64,000 nucleotides of DNA from Nodosilinea sp. LEGE 07088 (GTDB taxonomy: Bacteria > Cyanobacteriota > Cyanobacteriia > Phormidesmidales > Phormidesmidaceae): contig NZ_JADEWX010000004.1 of the NCBI RefSeq assembly GCF_015207395.1, positions 1 through 64,000 of the forward strand, in the 5' to 3' direction. A program made the translations under genes and the position numbers. This document shows, piece by piece, positions 25,918-34,955 of the stretch. The notes beneath the pieces are model-generated. The model saw nothing but the letters and a program-made list of their open reading frames with translations, had not been told where the DNA came from and searched no databases. Numbering within the stretch: position 1 is the stretch's first letter; each line of letters starts with the position of its first letter.

Positions 25918-26608
25918 CGGACAGCCCCTGGAGGCGATCGTGCTGGATATTGAGGGCACCACCACTGACATTGCCTTCGTCAAAAATACGCTTTTCCCCT
26001 ACGCCGAGGCGCGGCTGGAGGCGTTTATGGCCGAGTTTGCCGCCGCCGAGGGGCAGGCTGTTTTGGCCCAGGTACGCAACGAAGTCGGCAACCCAAACCT
26101 ATCCCAGGATGGCTGCATTGCCCAACTGCTGGCCTGGGCCCAGGCCGACCAAAAGGTGACCCCGCTCAAAGCCGTGCAGGGAATGATCTGGGAGGAGGGC
26201 TACCGCGACAAAGCCTACTACAGCCATGTGTACGAAGACGCCGCCGCCTACATTCAAGAGTGGCATCGGCGCGGGGTGCCCCTCTATATCTATTCATCTG
26301 GTTCAATTGCGGCGCAGAAGCTGCTGTTTGCCCATACCATTGTGGGCGATCTGACCCCCTGCCTTGGCGGCTATTTCGACACCACCACCGGGCCGAAGGT
26401 CGAGGCGACCTCCTACGACAAGATTGCCGCCAGTCTGGGTATTGCCGCTGAGAGGCTGTTGTTTTTGTCCGATCATCTGGGGGAGCTAGCAGCGGCACAG
26501 CAGGCGGGTTGGCAAGTAGTCGCGGTGCAGCGCCCCGGCACCGCTAATTTTGGTTCAGAGTGTCGTGTCGTCAGCGACTTTAGCGAGTTACCCCTGACCT
26601 TTGATTAG
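25904..26608 (+). CDS. mtnC: Acireductone synthase, enolase-phosphatase E1 (234 aa)
   Basis: MtnC is a HAD-family enzyme that enolises and then dephosphorylates the diketone made from the MtnB product. The nucleophile loop reads VLDIEGTTTDIAFVK (about residues 12-26), motif II SSGSIAAQKLLF (about 126-137), and motif IV FLSDHLGEL (about 186-194). ATG 25904 places the HAD loop at the right position. The frame is open from 25793, but that start would lie inside mtnD. The 14-base overlap indicates coupled translation. Confidence 0.95.
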   Translation: MLLLDGQPLEAIVLDIEGTTTDIAFVKNTLFPYAEARLEAFMAEFAAAEGQAVLAQVRNEVGNPNLSQDGCIAQLLAWAQADQKVTPLKAVQGMIWEEGYRDKAYYSHVYEDAAAYIQEWHRRGVPLYIYSSGSIAAQKLLFAHTIVGDLTPCLGGYFDTTTGPKVEATSYDKIAASLGIAAERLLFLSDHLGELAAAQQAGWQVVAVQRPGTANFGSECRVVSDFSELPLTFD

Positions 26609-26695
26609 CCTGGGTTACGCGATCGCCAACCAAAGCTATATCGGAGCACACCCGCGATCGCGCTATAGTTTGGGCGATTCAGCAGCGGCGGTGGC

Positions 26696-28312
26696 ATGTT
26701 AGAAAGCATTATTTTAATCTTGCTGGGAGGCTTCGCCGCCGGACAGATCGCCGGGCGGCTCAAGGCTCCAGCCCTGGTCGGTATGGTGCTAGCGGGCATT
26801 GCCCTGGGGCCCCAGGGGCAGAATTTAATCAGCCCTGGGGTGATCGACTCTGCCAATGGCCTGCGCACCATCGCCGTGATGGTGATTTTGATGAAGGCGG
26901 GGCTCGGCCTCGATCGCGACAAGCTGGCGCAGCAGGGGAGTGTAGCGCTGCGGCTGGGGTTCTTGCCCGCTGCCTGTGAAGCGGTGGTGGTGGCTCTGGC
27001 GGCGATTGGGCTGCTGGGGTTTGACCCGGCCACCGGGCTGCTGCTGGGCTGCATTGTGGGGGCCGAGTCGCCTGCGGTGATTGTGCCCGCCATGCTGCGG
27101 CTCAAGAGTTTGGGCTGGGGGGTGGTCAAGGGCATCCCCGACGCGATCTTGACCGGCAGCGCCCTGTCGGATGTGCTGCTGCTGCTGGTGTTTAGCCTGT
27201 TGCTAGCGTTTTTGAGCCAGGGGGCAGCAGGGGGCCTTGTCCTCGGCTCTTGGACCCTCGCCCCCTGGCAGCTGTTGCCCTTTCAAATCGTGCTGCAAAT
27301 TGGCTTAGGGATTGTCCTGGGCTGGCTGCTAGCCAGACTATTGGTAATGTTGCTGGCCCGCCAAAGCTGGACTCAAAATGCGGGGCAGGATACCTTGGTG
27401 GCAGCCAGTCTGGCCCTATTGCTGGTGGTACTGGCGGAGGCCGTGCCGGTGTTTTCGGGCTATTTGGCGGTGATGGCGACGGGCTTTTTTTTGATTGAGC
27501 TAAACGCCCCCCTGGCTCGACGGCTGCGGGGCGGCTTCGACAGCCTGTGGGTGGTAGCGCAGATTGTGCTGTTTGTGCTGCTGGGGGCCAGCATTCCCCT
27601 GGCGGTGCTGGGGAATACGATCGCCGTAGGGCTGCTGATTTTGGCCCTGGGTACTCTGCTCGGGCGCGGATTGGGCTGGTACCTCGCCACCCTCGGCAGC
27701 AACTGGACCTGGAAGGAGCGGCTGTTTTTGCTGCCGGGCAACTCGGCTAAAGCCACGGTGCAGGCGGCGATCGGGGCGATCCCGCTGGCCCAGGGGATTG
27801 CCGGGGGAGAGGAGATCCTGGCGATCGCCGCCCTCTCCATTCTGGTCACCGCGCCCCTGGGGGCCTGGGCGATACCCACCTTTGCGCCCCGCCTGCTGGA
27901 GCGGGGGGAAGTTGACCCCACTAAGGTGACGGTGGCCCAGCACATTGTGCTGCTGGCGGCGGTGGATACCTCGGCGGTGGCGGCACGGGTGCTCACTAAG
28001 GCGGCAGACCTAGCCCGCCGTAGCGATGGCGAGGTGATTGTGCTGCACGTGGTGCAGGTGGAAGATGCTGACGCGATCGAGAGCTTGCGAACCCTGGCGA
28101 AGACGCTGCTGGCCGATATTCGCCACCAGATTGTAGTGCAGCCGGGGGTGGTGCCAGAGGCGATCGTGGCGGTGGCCCAGGCCCACAAGGTGACCGAAAT
28201 TGTAGTGGGTAAGCACAGCGGCACCCCGTTGGGGAACCTGCTGCTGGGCTCGGTGTCGCGATCGGTGCTAGAAACCAGCCCGCTGCCGGTGCTGGTAGTC
28301 GGCGATGTCTAA
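26696..28312 (+). CDS. Monovalent cation/proton antiporter with universal stress protein tail (538 aa)
   Basis: About 12 hydrophobic helices in residues 1-400 form a CPA-type Na+/H+ exchanger domain (LILLGGFAAGQIAGRLKAPA, VGAESPAVIVPAMLRL, LFLLPGNSAKATVQAAIGAI). The C-terminal 130 residues form a USP domain (HIVLLAAVDTSAVAARVL, IVVGKHSGTPLGNLLLGSVS) with the GxxxG-S nucleotide-binding style of ATP-type USPs. The USP tail may regulate transport by nucleotide or stress signals. It is a single gene with its own promoter region after mtnC. Confidence 0.9.
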   Translation: MLESIILILLGGFAAGQIAGRLKAPALVGMVLAGIALGPQGQNLISPGVIDSANGLRTIAVMVILMKAGLGLDRDKLAQQGSVALRLGFLPAACEAVVVALAAIGLLGFDPATGLLLGCIVGAESPAVIVPAMLRLKSLGWGVVKGIPDAILTGSALSDVLLLLVFSLLLAFLSQGAAGGLVLGSWTLAPWQLLPFQIVLQIGLGIVLGWLLARLLVMLLARQSWTQNAGQDTLVAASLALLLVVLAEAVPVFSGYLAVMATGFFLIELNAPLARRLRGGFDSLWVVAQIVLFVLLGASIPLAVLGNTIAVGLLILALGTLLGRGLGWYLATLGSNWTWKERLFLLPGNSAKATVQAAIGAIPLAQGIAGGEEILAIAALSILVTAPLGAWAIPTFAPRLLERGEVDPTKVTVAQHIVLLAAVDTSAVAARVLTKAADLARRSDGEVIVLHVVQVEDADAIESLRTLAKTLLADIRHQIVVQPGVVPEAIVAVAQAHKVTEIVVGKHSGTPLGNLLLGSVSRSVLETSPLPVLVVGDV

Positions 28313-28515
28313 ACACCATCTGACAGGGAGCAATCATTGTGGAGCAATATTGAAGTTGTTACTTATCAAAGAAATTAGTTAACCTGTAGTAGTAAATACA
28401 GAAAAATAATGGCGTTCATTAAATGTGCTCGTTGGGTCGTTAATGTAACCCCGTCGAAGAGCCCCCTCTCTCGAAGGAACGCGCTTTTCTTTTCTTTACC
28501 TTGGGAGGCGAATGG

Positions 28516-28635
28516 ATGATGAACCCTGCTCTTGTGACCGGTCTCGAAGTGATTGCTGTTGTCAGCGTGATGACCGTGGTAATTTGCCCAATGCTGCTGT
28601 GGGTGCTGCCCAATCGCAGCCATCCTGTAGGTTAA
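28516..28635 (+). CDS. Small single-span membrane protein (39 aa)
   Basis: A strong ribosome site (GGGAGG) precedes overlapping ATGs. The frame from 28516 reads MMNPALVTGLEVIAVVSVMT, then VVICPMLLWVLPNRSHPVG. One hydrophobic helix spans about residues 5-31, followed by a short basic tail. The size and shape recall small photosystem or NDH subunits, but I cannot assign it to one. The 200-base region before it is non-coding. Confidence 0.55.
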   Translation: MMNPALVTGLEVIAVVSVMTVVICPMLLWVLPNRSHPVG

Positions 28636-28682
28636 CTGACTTAGGGATCAGAAGCCTATCGGCGGGTGTCAGCTAGAACGCC

Positions 28683-28769
28683 GGTACAGAAACCCGGTTT
28701 CTCGGCCAGAATGCCAGTCATGCCGTTAGGGCAGTGACAAAGAAACCGGGTTTTTAGCCATACTGTACC
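28683..28769. repeat. Inverted repeat with AAACCCGGTTT cores
   Basis: The outer ends are GGTACAG and CTGTACC. Inside, AGAAACCCGGTTTCT and AAGAAACCGGGTTTTT form nested palindromes. This core is common in cyanobacterial intergenic DNA and could be a non-autonomous element. Confidence 0.7.
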
Positions 28770-28817
28770 GATGCTCTAGGCCCCCGACCCCTTTAGCGTT
28801 TAACCCTAAAAAAAGAA

Positions 28818-28857
28818 AAAAAGGGGGATGGAGCGTTTATGCTCCATCCCCCTTTTT
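28818..28857. terminator. Strong bidirectional terminator after sir
   Basis: A 17-bp perfect stem (28818-28834 with 28841-28857), loop GTTTAT. On the minus strand it continues with TTTTTTCTTTTTTT, 11 bases after the sulfite reductase stop. Confidence 0.92.
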
Positions 28858-28867
28858 GCATCAGACT

Positions 28868-30802
28868 CTAGCTACCCGGCTGTTGCAGGTATACCCCGAG
28901 GGCATCGGCCATGACTTGAGCCATGGGTCGCCCCTCTTTGTCGGCGGTAGCTTTGAGGGTCATAAACAGGTCGTGGGAAACACTCAGCCGGTGGCGGCCT
29001 TCCTTCGTATGGCGAGGGGTGTATTGGTCGGGATGGTAGGTGTCTGAAAACTGCCGCAGGGCCTCAAAGCCAACGCGATCGCAGAAGTCGCCGAAACTCT
29101 CGCCCTTCTTGCGCCCGTCGCGGAAGAATACAAACAACGGCTCCAGAGTCGTTTCGAGATCGTTGTCGTGCAGGCGCTCCATATAGGGGCGGGCCAGTCG
29201 GGTCTGGTGGGGTGAGCCCCCCAGCCACACCTGGTATGACTCCGGGGCACTGCCCACAAACCCCAGCTCGGCCATATAGGGGCGAGCGCAGCCGTTGGGG
29301 CAGCCGGTCATGCGCACCACAAAGTGCTCATTTTCTAAACCCAGCTTAGTCAATAGCGCGCGCAGGCGACCCAGCACCGTAGGCATAATCCGCTCGCTCT
29401 CGGTCACCGCCAGGCCGCACAGGGGCAGGGCCGGGCAGGCCATGGCGTAGCGCACCAGCGGGTCGAGGTCAGTTTCTTTGACCACGCCGCAGCGGGTGAG
29501 AATGGCCTGAATCTCGGCTTTGTCGGCGGGCTTGACCTCATAGAACAGCACGCTCTGGTTAGGGGTCACCAGCATGGGCAGATGGAACCGCTCGACGATT
29601 TCCTTCAGCGCGGTTTTGAGCTGTAGACCGTCGCGGTTGAGCACTCGGCCATTTTCGACGGGGACACCCACAAACAGGTTGCCGTCGCCCTGCTCATGCC
29701 AGCCCAGGTAGTCGTAAAAGGTCCACCTGGGCAGCTTTTTGAACGCCTTCAACGGCTTACCCAGGTAGGTCTCAACCTGCTGGCGAAAGCGCTCGACCCC
29801 CCAGTCGTTGATCAGATACTTCATGCGGGCGTGGCGGCGATTCTGGCGATCGCCGTAGTCGCGCTGGGTGGCCACGATCGCCTTCATCAGGTCGTAGACA
29901 TCGGCCTTGTCGACATAGCCAATCTCGTCGGCCACGCGGGCAAAGGTCTCTTCTTTATTGTGGGTGCGGCCTAGGCCACCGCCAGCCAGCACGTTGAACC
30001 CCTTTAGCTGCCCCGATTTATCGGTAATGACGACCAGGGTGACATCGTGGGTGTAGGCATCGATGGAGTTGTCGCCGGGCACCGTCACCGCGCACTTAAA
30101 CTTGCGCGGCATGTAGTGGGTGCCGTAGATCGGCTCCGGGCTGTTGGGCACAACGGTGCCATTGCCGTTGCGCTGGCGGGCCGCCACCACGTCGGGGTGC
30201 TCCTCAGCCGAGAGAAACTTTTCGCCATCCAGCCAGATCTCGTAGTAAGCCTCGGTTTGAGGCCGCAGCAGGTCGGCAATGTTGTTGGCGTATTCCTGGG
30301 CCAGCTGATACTCGGGCCGGTTTTTGTAGGGGGCCGGGGGAGACATCACGTTGCGGTTGAGGTCGCCGCAGGCCCCTAGGGTAGAGCCCAGGCTGCGCAC
30401 GATCGCCCCGATGGTGGCCTTGAGGTTTTGCTTGAGGATGCCGTGCAGCTGAATGCCCTGGCGAGTGGTGGCGCGCAGGGTGCCGTTGCCGTACTCATCG
30501 GAGAGGCGATCGAGGGTGAGATAGAGCTCCGGAGCAATGTACCCGCCGGGGTTGCGGGTGCGCAGCATCATCTGATAGTCCTTCTCCTGGCCCTTGGCCC
30601 GGTTATCCCGGTTGTCTTGCTGATAAGACCCGTGAAATTTGAGAATTTGAATAGCCGGTTCAGAAAAGTGGGTCGTATCTTGCAGCAGCTCACTGGCCAC
30701 TGGCTCGCGGAGAAAGTGACTATTTTCTTTAATGATCTCCACCTTTGAGGGCTTGAACCCAGGGGCGGCGGCAGGGGTTGATTTGATCGGAGTCTGAACC
30801 AT
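28868..30802 (-). CDS. sir: Ferredoxin-dependent sulfite reductase (644 aa)
   Basis: Sir reduces sulfite to sulfide with six electrons from ferredoxin in assimilatory sulfur metabolism. Both nitrite/sulfite reductase ferredoxin-like half-domains and both 4Fe-4S/sirohaem domains are present. The cluster-binding cysteines lie in [18 protein letters not shown] and [39 protein letters not shown] lies in the N-terminal half. I choose ATG 30802 ([15 protein letters not shown]); the frame is open to 30904, but those residues do not look conserved. A strong terminator follows. Confidence 0.95.
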   Translation of the reverse strand: MVQTPIKSTPAAAPGFKPSKVEIIKENSHFLREPVASELLQDTTHFSEPAIQILKFHGSYQQDNRDNRAKGQEKDYQMMLRTRNPGGYIAPELYLTLDRLSDEYGNGTLRATTRQGIQLHGILKQNLKATIGAIVRSLGSTLGACGDLNRNVMSPPAPYKNRPEYQLAQEYANNIADLLRPQTEAYYEIWLDGEKFLSAEEHPDVVAARQRNGNGTVVPNSPEPIYGTHYMPRKFKCAVTVPGDNSIDAYTHDVTLVVITDKSGQLKGFNVLAGGGLGRTHNKEETFARVADEIGYVDKADVYDLMKAIVATQRDYGDRQNRRHARMKYLINDWGVERFRQQVETYLGKPLKAFKKLPRWTFYDYLGWHEQGDGNLFVGVPVENGRVLNRDGLQLKTALKEIVERFHLPMLVTPNQSVLFYEVKPADKAEIQAILTRCGVVKETDLDPLVRYAMACPALPLCGLAVTESERIMPTVLGRLRALLTKLGLENEHFVVRMTGCPNGCARPYMAELGFVGSAPESYQVWLGGSPHQTRLARPYMERLHDNDLETTLEPLFVFFRDGRKKGESFGDFCDRVGFEALRQFSDTYHPDQYTPRHTKEGRHRLSVSHDLFMTLKATADKEGRPMAQVMADALGVYLQQPGS

Positions 30803-31115
30803 AGCGGCAGGCAAGTAACCGTTTAAACAAAAAGCTCCAGGCGGCAGTAACGTGTGAGTGGTCTGCTTCCTGAAGGCGTAGACAGCGGCATTCTCCATAA
30901 TCACCGGTAACTCGGTCGGGATTTAGGTGAATGCCCAACTTATCCTACCACCGGATCCAAAAAAACCGCTAGCATTAACCACGGAAGTTCACAGTTCTCA
31001 GCGTGGCTGCTCTTAGAGCATAGGATCGAGTGGGAGGACTCGATTAAATTACCAGAGACCGCCACAAAAGGGCCTGTCGCTTTAGGATCAAACTAGGTTT
31101 TCTAGGAGCGCTGCC

Positions 31116-31373
31116 ATGGCCGACGCCATCATGTACCAAGAGGATATGTTTGTTGTGCTGATGCCCGGCATAGCAGAGGAGTTTCTCACCCCAGAGGAGC
31201 TGCTAGAGCGGCTGACGGGCCTACTGGGCGATCGCCAGCATGACCTCCCCCGCGACCTGCAGCGCTTTGCCACCGTCGCCGACCAGGCCCAGCACCTGCG
31301 CGACACCACCTGCGAACTGGAACTCAGCCCTGGTGAAACCATGCAGTGGTATGTGGTGCGGCTAGAGAAATAG
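31116..31373 (+). CDS. crr7: CRR7-like NDH-1 assembly protein (85 aa)
   Basis: The whole protein fits the chlororespiratory reduction 7 family: MYQEDMFVVL near the N-terminus, FLTPEELLERLTGLLGDRQ, DLPRDLQRFATV, and the conserved end CELELSPGETMQWYVVRLEK. In plants CRR7 is needed for assembly of the chloroplast NDH complex; the cyanobacterial protein is assumed to act similarly on NDH-1. ATG 31116 follows the ribosome site AGGAGCG. It is a monocistronic gene convergent with phoX. Confidence 0.9.
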   Translation: MADAIMYQEDMFVVLMPGIAEEFLTPEELLERLTGLLGDRQHDLPRDLQRFATVADQAQHLRDTTCELELSPGETMQWYVVRLEK

Positions 31374-31378
31374 TTCTG

Positions 31379-31405
31379 GGACTCCCCTAACGTCACAGGG
31401 AGTCC
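31379..31405. terminator. Hairpin between convergent crr7 and phoX
   Basis: GGACTCCC / GGGAGTCC (8-bp stem) lies in the 80-base gap between the two stop codons. It lacks a long U-tract on either strand. Confidence 0.4.
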
Positions 31406-31453
31406 GACCAGCGCCGAGCTCTCTGTCATGGTTACATTCTCAGCAAGCGTTCC

Positions 31454-33682
31454 TTAAACCGCGATTTTACCGCCGTCATCGCGGGTAATCACCACCGTAG
31501 CGGAACGGGGACGAGCATCGCCGCCATCGGGCCAGTGGCTGGTGAACTGGGTTGGATCGCTAGCCGAGCCGCTATTTTCACCGGGGTGCTGAATATTCAC
31601 AAAGATCACCGTGCCGTCGGGCGACTCGGTGATACCGGTGATTTCACAGTCAACTGGCCCCACCAAAAACCGACGTAATATCGTGGGGCTAGCCGATTTA
31701 CCCAGATAGGTCTTCACCTGCTGGTCGGCGTCGGCGTTGGTGGGCACGGCCTTGTTCATCACCAGCTTGGCCTCGCCATCGCCGACGGTTCCCGGCAGGG
31801 CCGCCAGCATCATGCAGTTGGTGGTGTCAGTGTAGTAGCTGTCATCGGTCTGTAGCCATAGCAAACCGGGTACCGCGTCGCTAAACCAGAGGCCATCGGG
31901 GCTGGAGAAGTCATTCTCATCGGTGAGGCCCGACAGGTTGACATCGGCCTCGGCACTGGCTTTAGCGCCAAACAGGTAGACATCCCAGTTAAAGGTTGTG
32001 GCCCCGTGGCTGCCGTCGGCCTCGCGCCAGCGAATAATGTGGCCATTGACATTGCCCTGGCTGACTTTTTCACCCTTGGCGTCGGCGTAGTAGCGGGGGT
32101 TAGCGGCATTGAGAGAGGTCTTGACCCCGCGCCCACTGCTGCTCGAAACGCTATTGGTTAGCGTTACGTAGACATCGCCATTCACCGGGTTGACGCCGCC
32201 CCACTCGGGGCGATCCATTTTGGTGGCGCCTGCCGCATCGGCGGCAATGCGGGCGTTAATCAGCACGTCGGCTTCGTCGACAAAGGCATAGTCGGCGTAG
32301 TTGGCGATGTCGGGGTTGCTGAGGCTGAGGAGTAGCCAATCGCCAGTGCCATCGTCGTTAAATTTAGCGGCGTACAGCGTCCCCGCATTCAGGTATTTGT
32401 CTCCAGCGGCCATACCCCCGGTAGCATCCTCAGGGGCCCACTTGGCTGCTGAGACAAACTTATAAATGTACTCGTTGCGCGAATCATCGCCGGAGTAAAA
32501 CACCAGGGGCTGCCCGGCCACCGCTGGGGCAGGCCAACAGCCCTCGTGGGCAAAGCGGCCAATGGCGGTGCGCTTTTGGGGCATGGCCTCGGGGTTGAAG
32601 GGGTCGATTTCAACCACCCAGCCAAAGGTATTGGCCACGTTGCGGTAGTCAGCGCTGGGGCTGCTACCTGTTTTGCTGGTATCCCAGCGTTGGTAGAAGT
32701 CGGCATCTTGGGCCGCCTCGGCCCGCGACCAGTTATAGCGACCTGAGGTTTCGCTACCAATGCCGTAGCGCTTAAAGGCGGTGGCTTCTTTCTCGGTTCG
32801 TACCGCGTCGTCTTCGCGGCGGTTGAAGTAGCCGGCCCAGTTTTCTTCGCAGGTGAGGTAGGTGCCCCAGGGGGTATGGCCGTTGGCACAGTTGTTGAGG
32901 GTGCCGCGAGTCTGTTCGCCACTGGGGGAATAGGTAGTAGCCAGCATGGCGCTGCCACGAACCGGGCCGCTGATCTGGCAGGGGGTGGCGGCGGTAATGC
33001 GGCGGTTGTAGGGCGAATTGAGGTTGAGGTCGTAGGTTGAACCCTGCTTGACCACCTCAACAATGGTCACCCCGTGGGCGGCGACTTCTTTGTCGATTTC
33101 GATCGCAGGCCGAGCATCGGTGCTCTCAGGGCCGTAGTTAGTAGGGCCGTTGGGGTGAACAAAGCCCAGGTCTTCGCAGACTTCGTTATTGATGCAGAGG
33201 AGGGCGCGATCGCGGCCACTGGGGTCCCAACCTGTGCCGGCTTGGTTGAGGCCAAAGTAGTGCATGGCGTCGTTGTGGTCGCCAGCCCGCAGGTCAAAGT
33301 CGTTGTCGGTGCCGTCATTCTTATAGGGGGTAGCGCTGCTGCTGATCGGGTCACCCGTAGCCAACAGCACTCGGGCAGTGTAGCCCTCGGGTACCACTAG
33401 GGCATCGGCAACGCTCTTGGCCACGGGGCTAAAGCTCAGGCCAAGACCAGCCGCTTGGGCGGTTTGCCCGGTTTGATTGGCAGAGTCAGCCAAAAACGCC
33501 AGCCCCATGCCCAGCATTGACGCTGCGGCCAAAGACGAACTGCCCTTCAGAAAACCTCGCCGTCCCATGCGGGCGCGGGCTAAAACGTGGTCAAAGGAGT
33601 CGTTGCTAGAGGTGTTGTAGCACCTATCCTCACCATTGATGACTCGCTTGATAGCCGTGCGGAAATCTTGCTTCTTTGCCAT
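31454..33682 (-). CDS. phoX: PhoX family alkaline phosphatase (742 aa)
   Basis: PhoX (DUF839) is a secreted Ca/Fe phosphomonoesterase. The Tat signal GRRGFLKGSSSLAAASMLGM lies at about residues 39-58 of the protein started at ATG 33682, an unusually long n-region but typical for this family. The mature domain has NNEVCEDLG, GTYLTCEENWAGYF, GWVVEIDPF, RFAHEGCWP and VFVNIQHPGE near the end. The frame extends upstream to 33742, but MAKKQDFRTAIKRV is the better start. Pho-box-like repeats lie 63-94 bases upstream, suggesting phosphate-starvation control. Confidence 0.95.
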   Translation of the reverse strand: MAKKQDFRTAIKRVINGEDRCYNTSSNDSFDHVLARARMGRRGFLKGSSSLAAASMLGMGLAFLADSANQTGQTAQAAGLGLSFSPVAKSVADALVVPEGYTARVLLATGDPISSSATPYKNDGTDNDFDLRAGDHNDAMHYFGLNQAGTGWDPSGRDRALLCINNEVCEDLGFVHPNGPTNYGPESTDARPAIEIDKEVAAHGVTIVEVVKQGSTYDLNLNSPYNRRITAATPCQISGPVRGSAMLATTYSPSGEQTRGTLNNCANGHTPWGTYLTCEENWAGYFNRREDDAVRTEKEATAFKRYGIGSETSGRYNWSRAEAAQDADFYQRWDTSKTGSSPSADYRNVANTFGWVVEIDPFNPEAMPQKRTAIGRFAHEGCWPAPAVAGQPLVFYSGDDSRNEYIYKFVSAAKWAPEDATGGMAAGDKYLNAGTLYAAKFNDDGTGDWLLLSLSNPDIANYADYAFVDEADVLINARIAADAAGATKMDRPEWGGVNPVNGDVYVTLTNSVSSSSGRGVKTSLNAANPRYYADAKGEKVSQGNVNGHIIRWREADGSHGATTFNWDVYLFGAKASAEADVNLSGLTDENDFSSPDGLWFSDAVPGLLWLQTDDSYYTDTTNCMMLAALPGTVGDGEAKLVMNKAVPTNADADQQVKTYLGKSASPTILRRFLVGPVDCEITGITESPDGTVIFVNIQHPGENSGSASDPTQFTSHWPDGGDARPRSATVVITRDDGGKIAV

Positions 33683-33744
33683 AGCGGGGCCAGTTTCACG
33701 AATTTTTAACTGTCGATAAAATAGTACGGGGCTGCCGCCCAAAA

Positions 33745-33776
33745 AGCTTTAACGATTGTTTAGCGCTGATTTAAGG
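33745..33776 (-). promoter_or_regulatory. Pho-box-like triple repeat upstream of phoX
   Basis: On the minus strand CTTAAATC, GCTAAACA and GTTAAAGC are spaced 11 bp apart, close to the cyanobacterial SphR/PhoB consensus PyTTAAPyPyT/A in three tandem copies. The distance to the phoX start (63-94 bases) is suitable for activation. Confidence 0.65.
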
Positions 33777-33910
33777 ATGCATGAAGGCGCGATCGCTCAG
33801 GCCGCACTCCCCCACGGCTTCAGACCGGCGTATACTCAGGGCAGTCACCGACTCAGGATGGGCCGCAAATTTTGGGGGGCCTTGAACCTAGCAATCTGAA
33901 GCGAAAATAA

Positions 33911-33984
33911 CCAGCTGTTGACTAACGTGGCAACCCTTATGAGACCTGGAATTCCCGTTTTGCCTTCTGCCTTTCAGTACTAGT
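33911..33984 (-). repeat. Dispersed repeat copy B
   Basis: On the minus strand it reads CTAGTACTGAAAGGCAGAAG, then GCAAAACGGGAATTCCAG, then AAGGGTTGCC and GTTAGTCAACAG, matching both flanks of copy A at 11086-11208 but with a single perfect heptamer. It sits in the 475-base gap between phoX and the glycosyltransferases, which otherwise holds the Pho box and an AGCTCCC-rich stretch near 34020-34050. Confidence 0.8.
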
Positions 33985-34157
33985 ACTCGAAGGCTGAAAT
34001 ATGTCCACCGTTCCAGATCGCTTGGCTCCCTAGCTCCCCTGCTCCCTAGCCCTAAGGAATAGTATCTAAACTTGCGCCGTGGAGTACTAGGGCGTTACCC
34101 CATCTATAACCCTACTTTTCATGCGGCAACGCCCTCAATGGCATGGTCTGATTTGTA

Positions 34158-34955
34158 ATGCATCTCTCAATTATCACCATCAGCAAAGATGATCCAAACG
34201 GCTTAAGTGATACGCTCACCTCTACTCAAGACATTGGTTCCATCGAGCAAATTGTGGTATTGGGTGGCGATCATTCTCGGATTTCTGTAGACATTGCCAA
34301 GCCCTTTAATTGCACCTCTATACAACAGCTAGATCAGGGAATATCCGCTGCCTTTAATCTGGGTTTGGCCCAGGCCACAGGGCTGGGGGTTATGTTTCTC
34401 AACGGGGGCGATATTTTACTTGAACCAGCGCTGATTTCCCATGCGCTCGATTGGTTAGATCAGCATCCAGACATCGATATTTTGCTGTACGATGCCATTT
34501 TTGACGATGCCTTAACGGGGCCCTATCGCTATCGGGCCCAGGGCTTTTATGGCCCTCGACTCAATCGCATTGGGTTGGGTATGCCTGGTTCCCACCAGGC
34601 GATGGTTGTGCGGCGCAGCAGTTTTGCCCAGGTCGGGGCGTTTAACCCAGAGTATCAGGTGGCTATGGACTATGACTGGCTTTGCCGCTGGCATAAAATC
34701 TCGGTTTCAACCCGTTGTGTTTACTCGGTAGACTTCCCGCCAGTGGTGCAGGTAGATGGAAAAGGTATTTCCATATCTCGTGAACCGCTTTGCCTATACG
34801 AGTGCTTTTGGGTACTCCGCAGAAATGGCCTATTTAAGGGCCGGTATGCTGTGGATTATTTAAACCGTTTGTTGCGGTTTTGTACCCGCTATACCATGAT
34901 GAAACTTAGGCTCAATTCGCTGGTAGCTAAGATAAAACAATGGAAACACCAATAG
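34158..34955 (+). CDS. Family 2 glycosyltransferase, WcaA-like (265 aa)
   Basis: A GT-A fold enzyme. N-terminal LSIITISKDDPNGLSDTL is the nucleotide-sugar start, DQGISAAFNLGLAQATG followed by FLNGGD resembles the DxD region (here NGGD), and PGSHQAMVVRRSSF and VAMDYDWLCRW are the acceptor-side motifs of capsule or O-antigen transferases. There is no membrane segment. The following glycosyltransferase gene overlaps it by 16 bases, so they form one operon. The glycan is unknown. Confidence 0.88.
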   Translation: MHLSIITISKDDPNGLSDTLTSTQDIGSIEQIVVLGGDHSRISVDIAKPFNCTSIQQLDQGISAAFNLGLAQATGLGVMFLNGGDILLEPALISHALDWLDQHPDIDILLYDAIFDDALTGPYRYRAQGFYGPRLNRIGLGMPGSHQAMVVRRSSFAQVGAFNPEYQVAMDYDWLCRWHKISVSTRCVYSVDFPPVVQVDGKGISISREPLCLYECFWVLRRNGLFKGRYAVDYLNRLLRFCTRYTMMKLRLNSLVAKIKQWKHQ

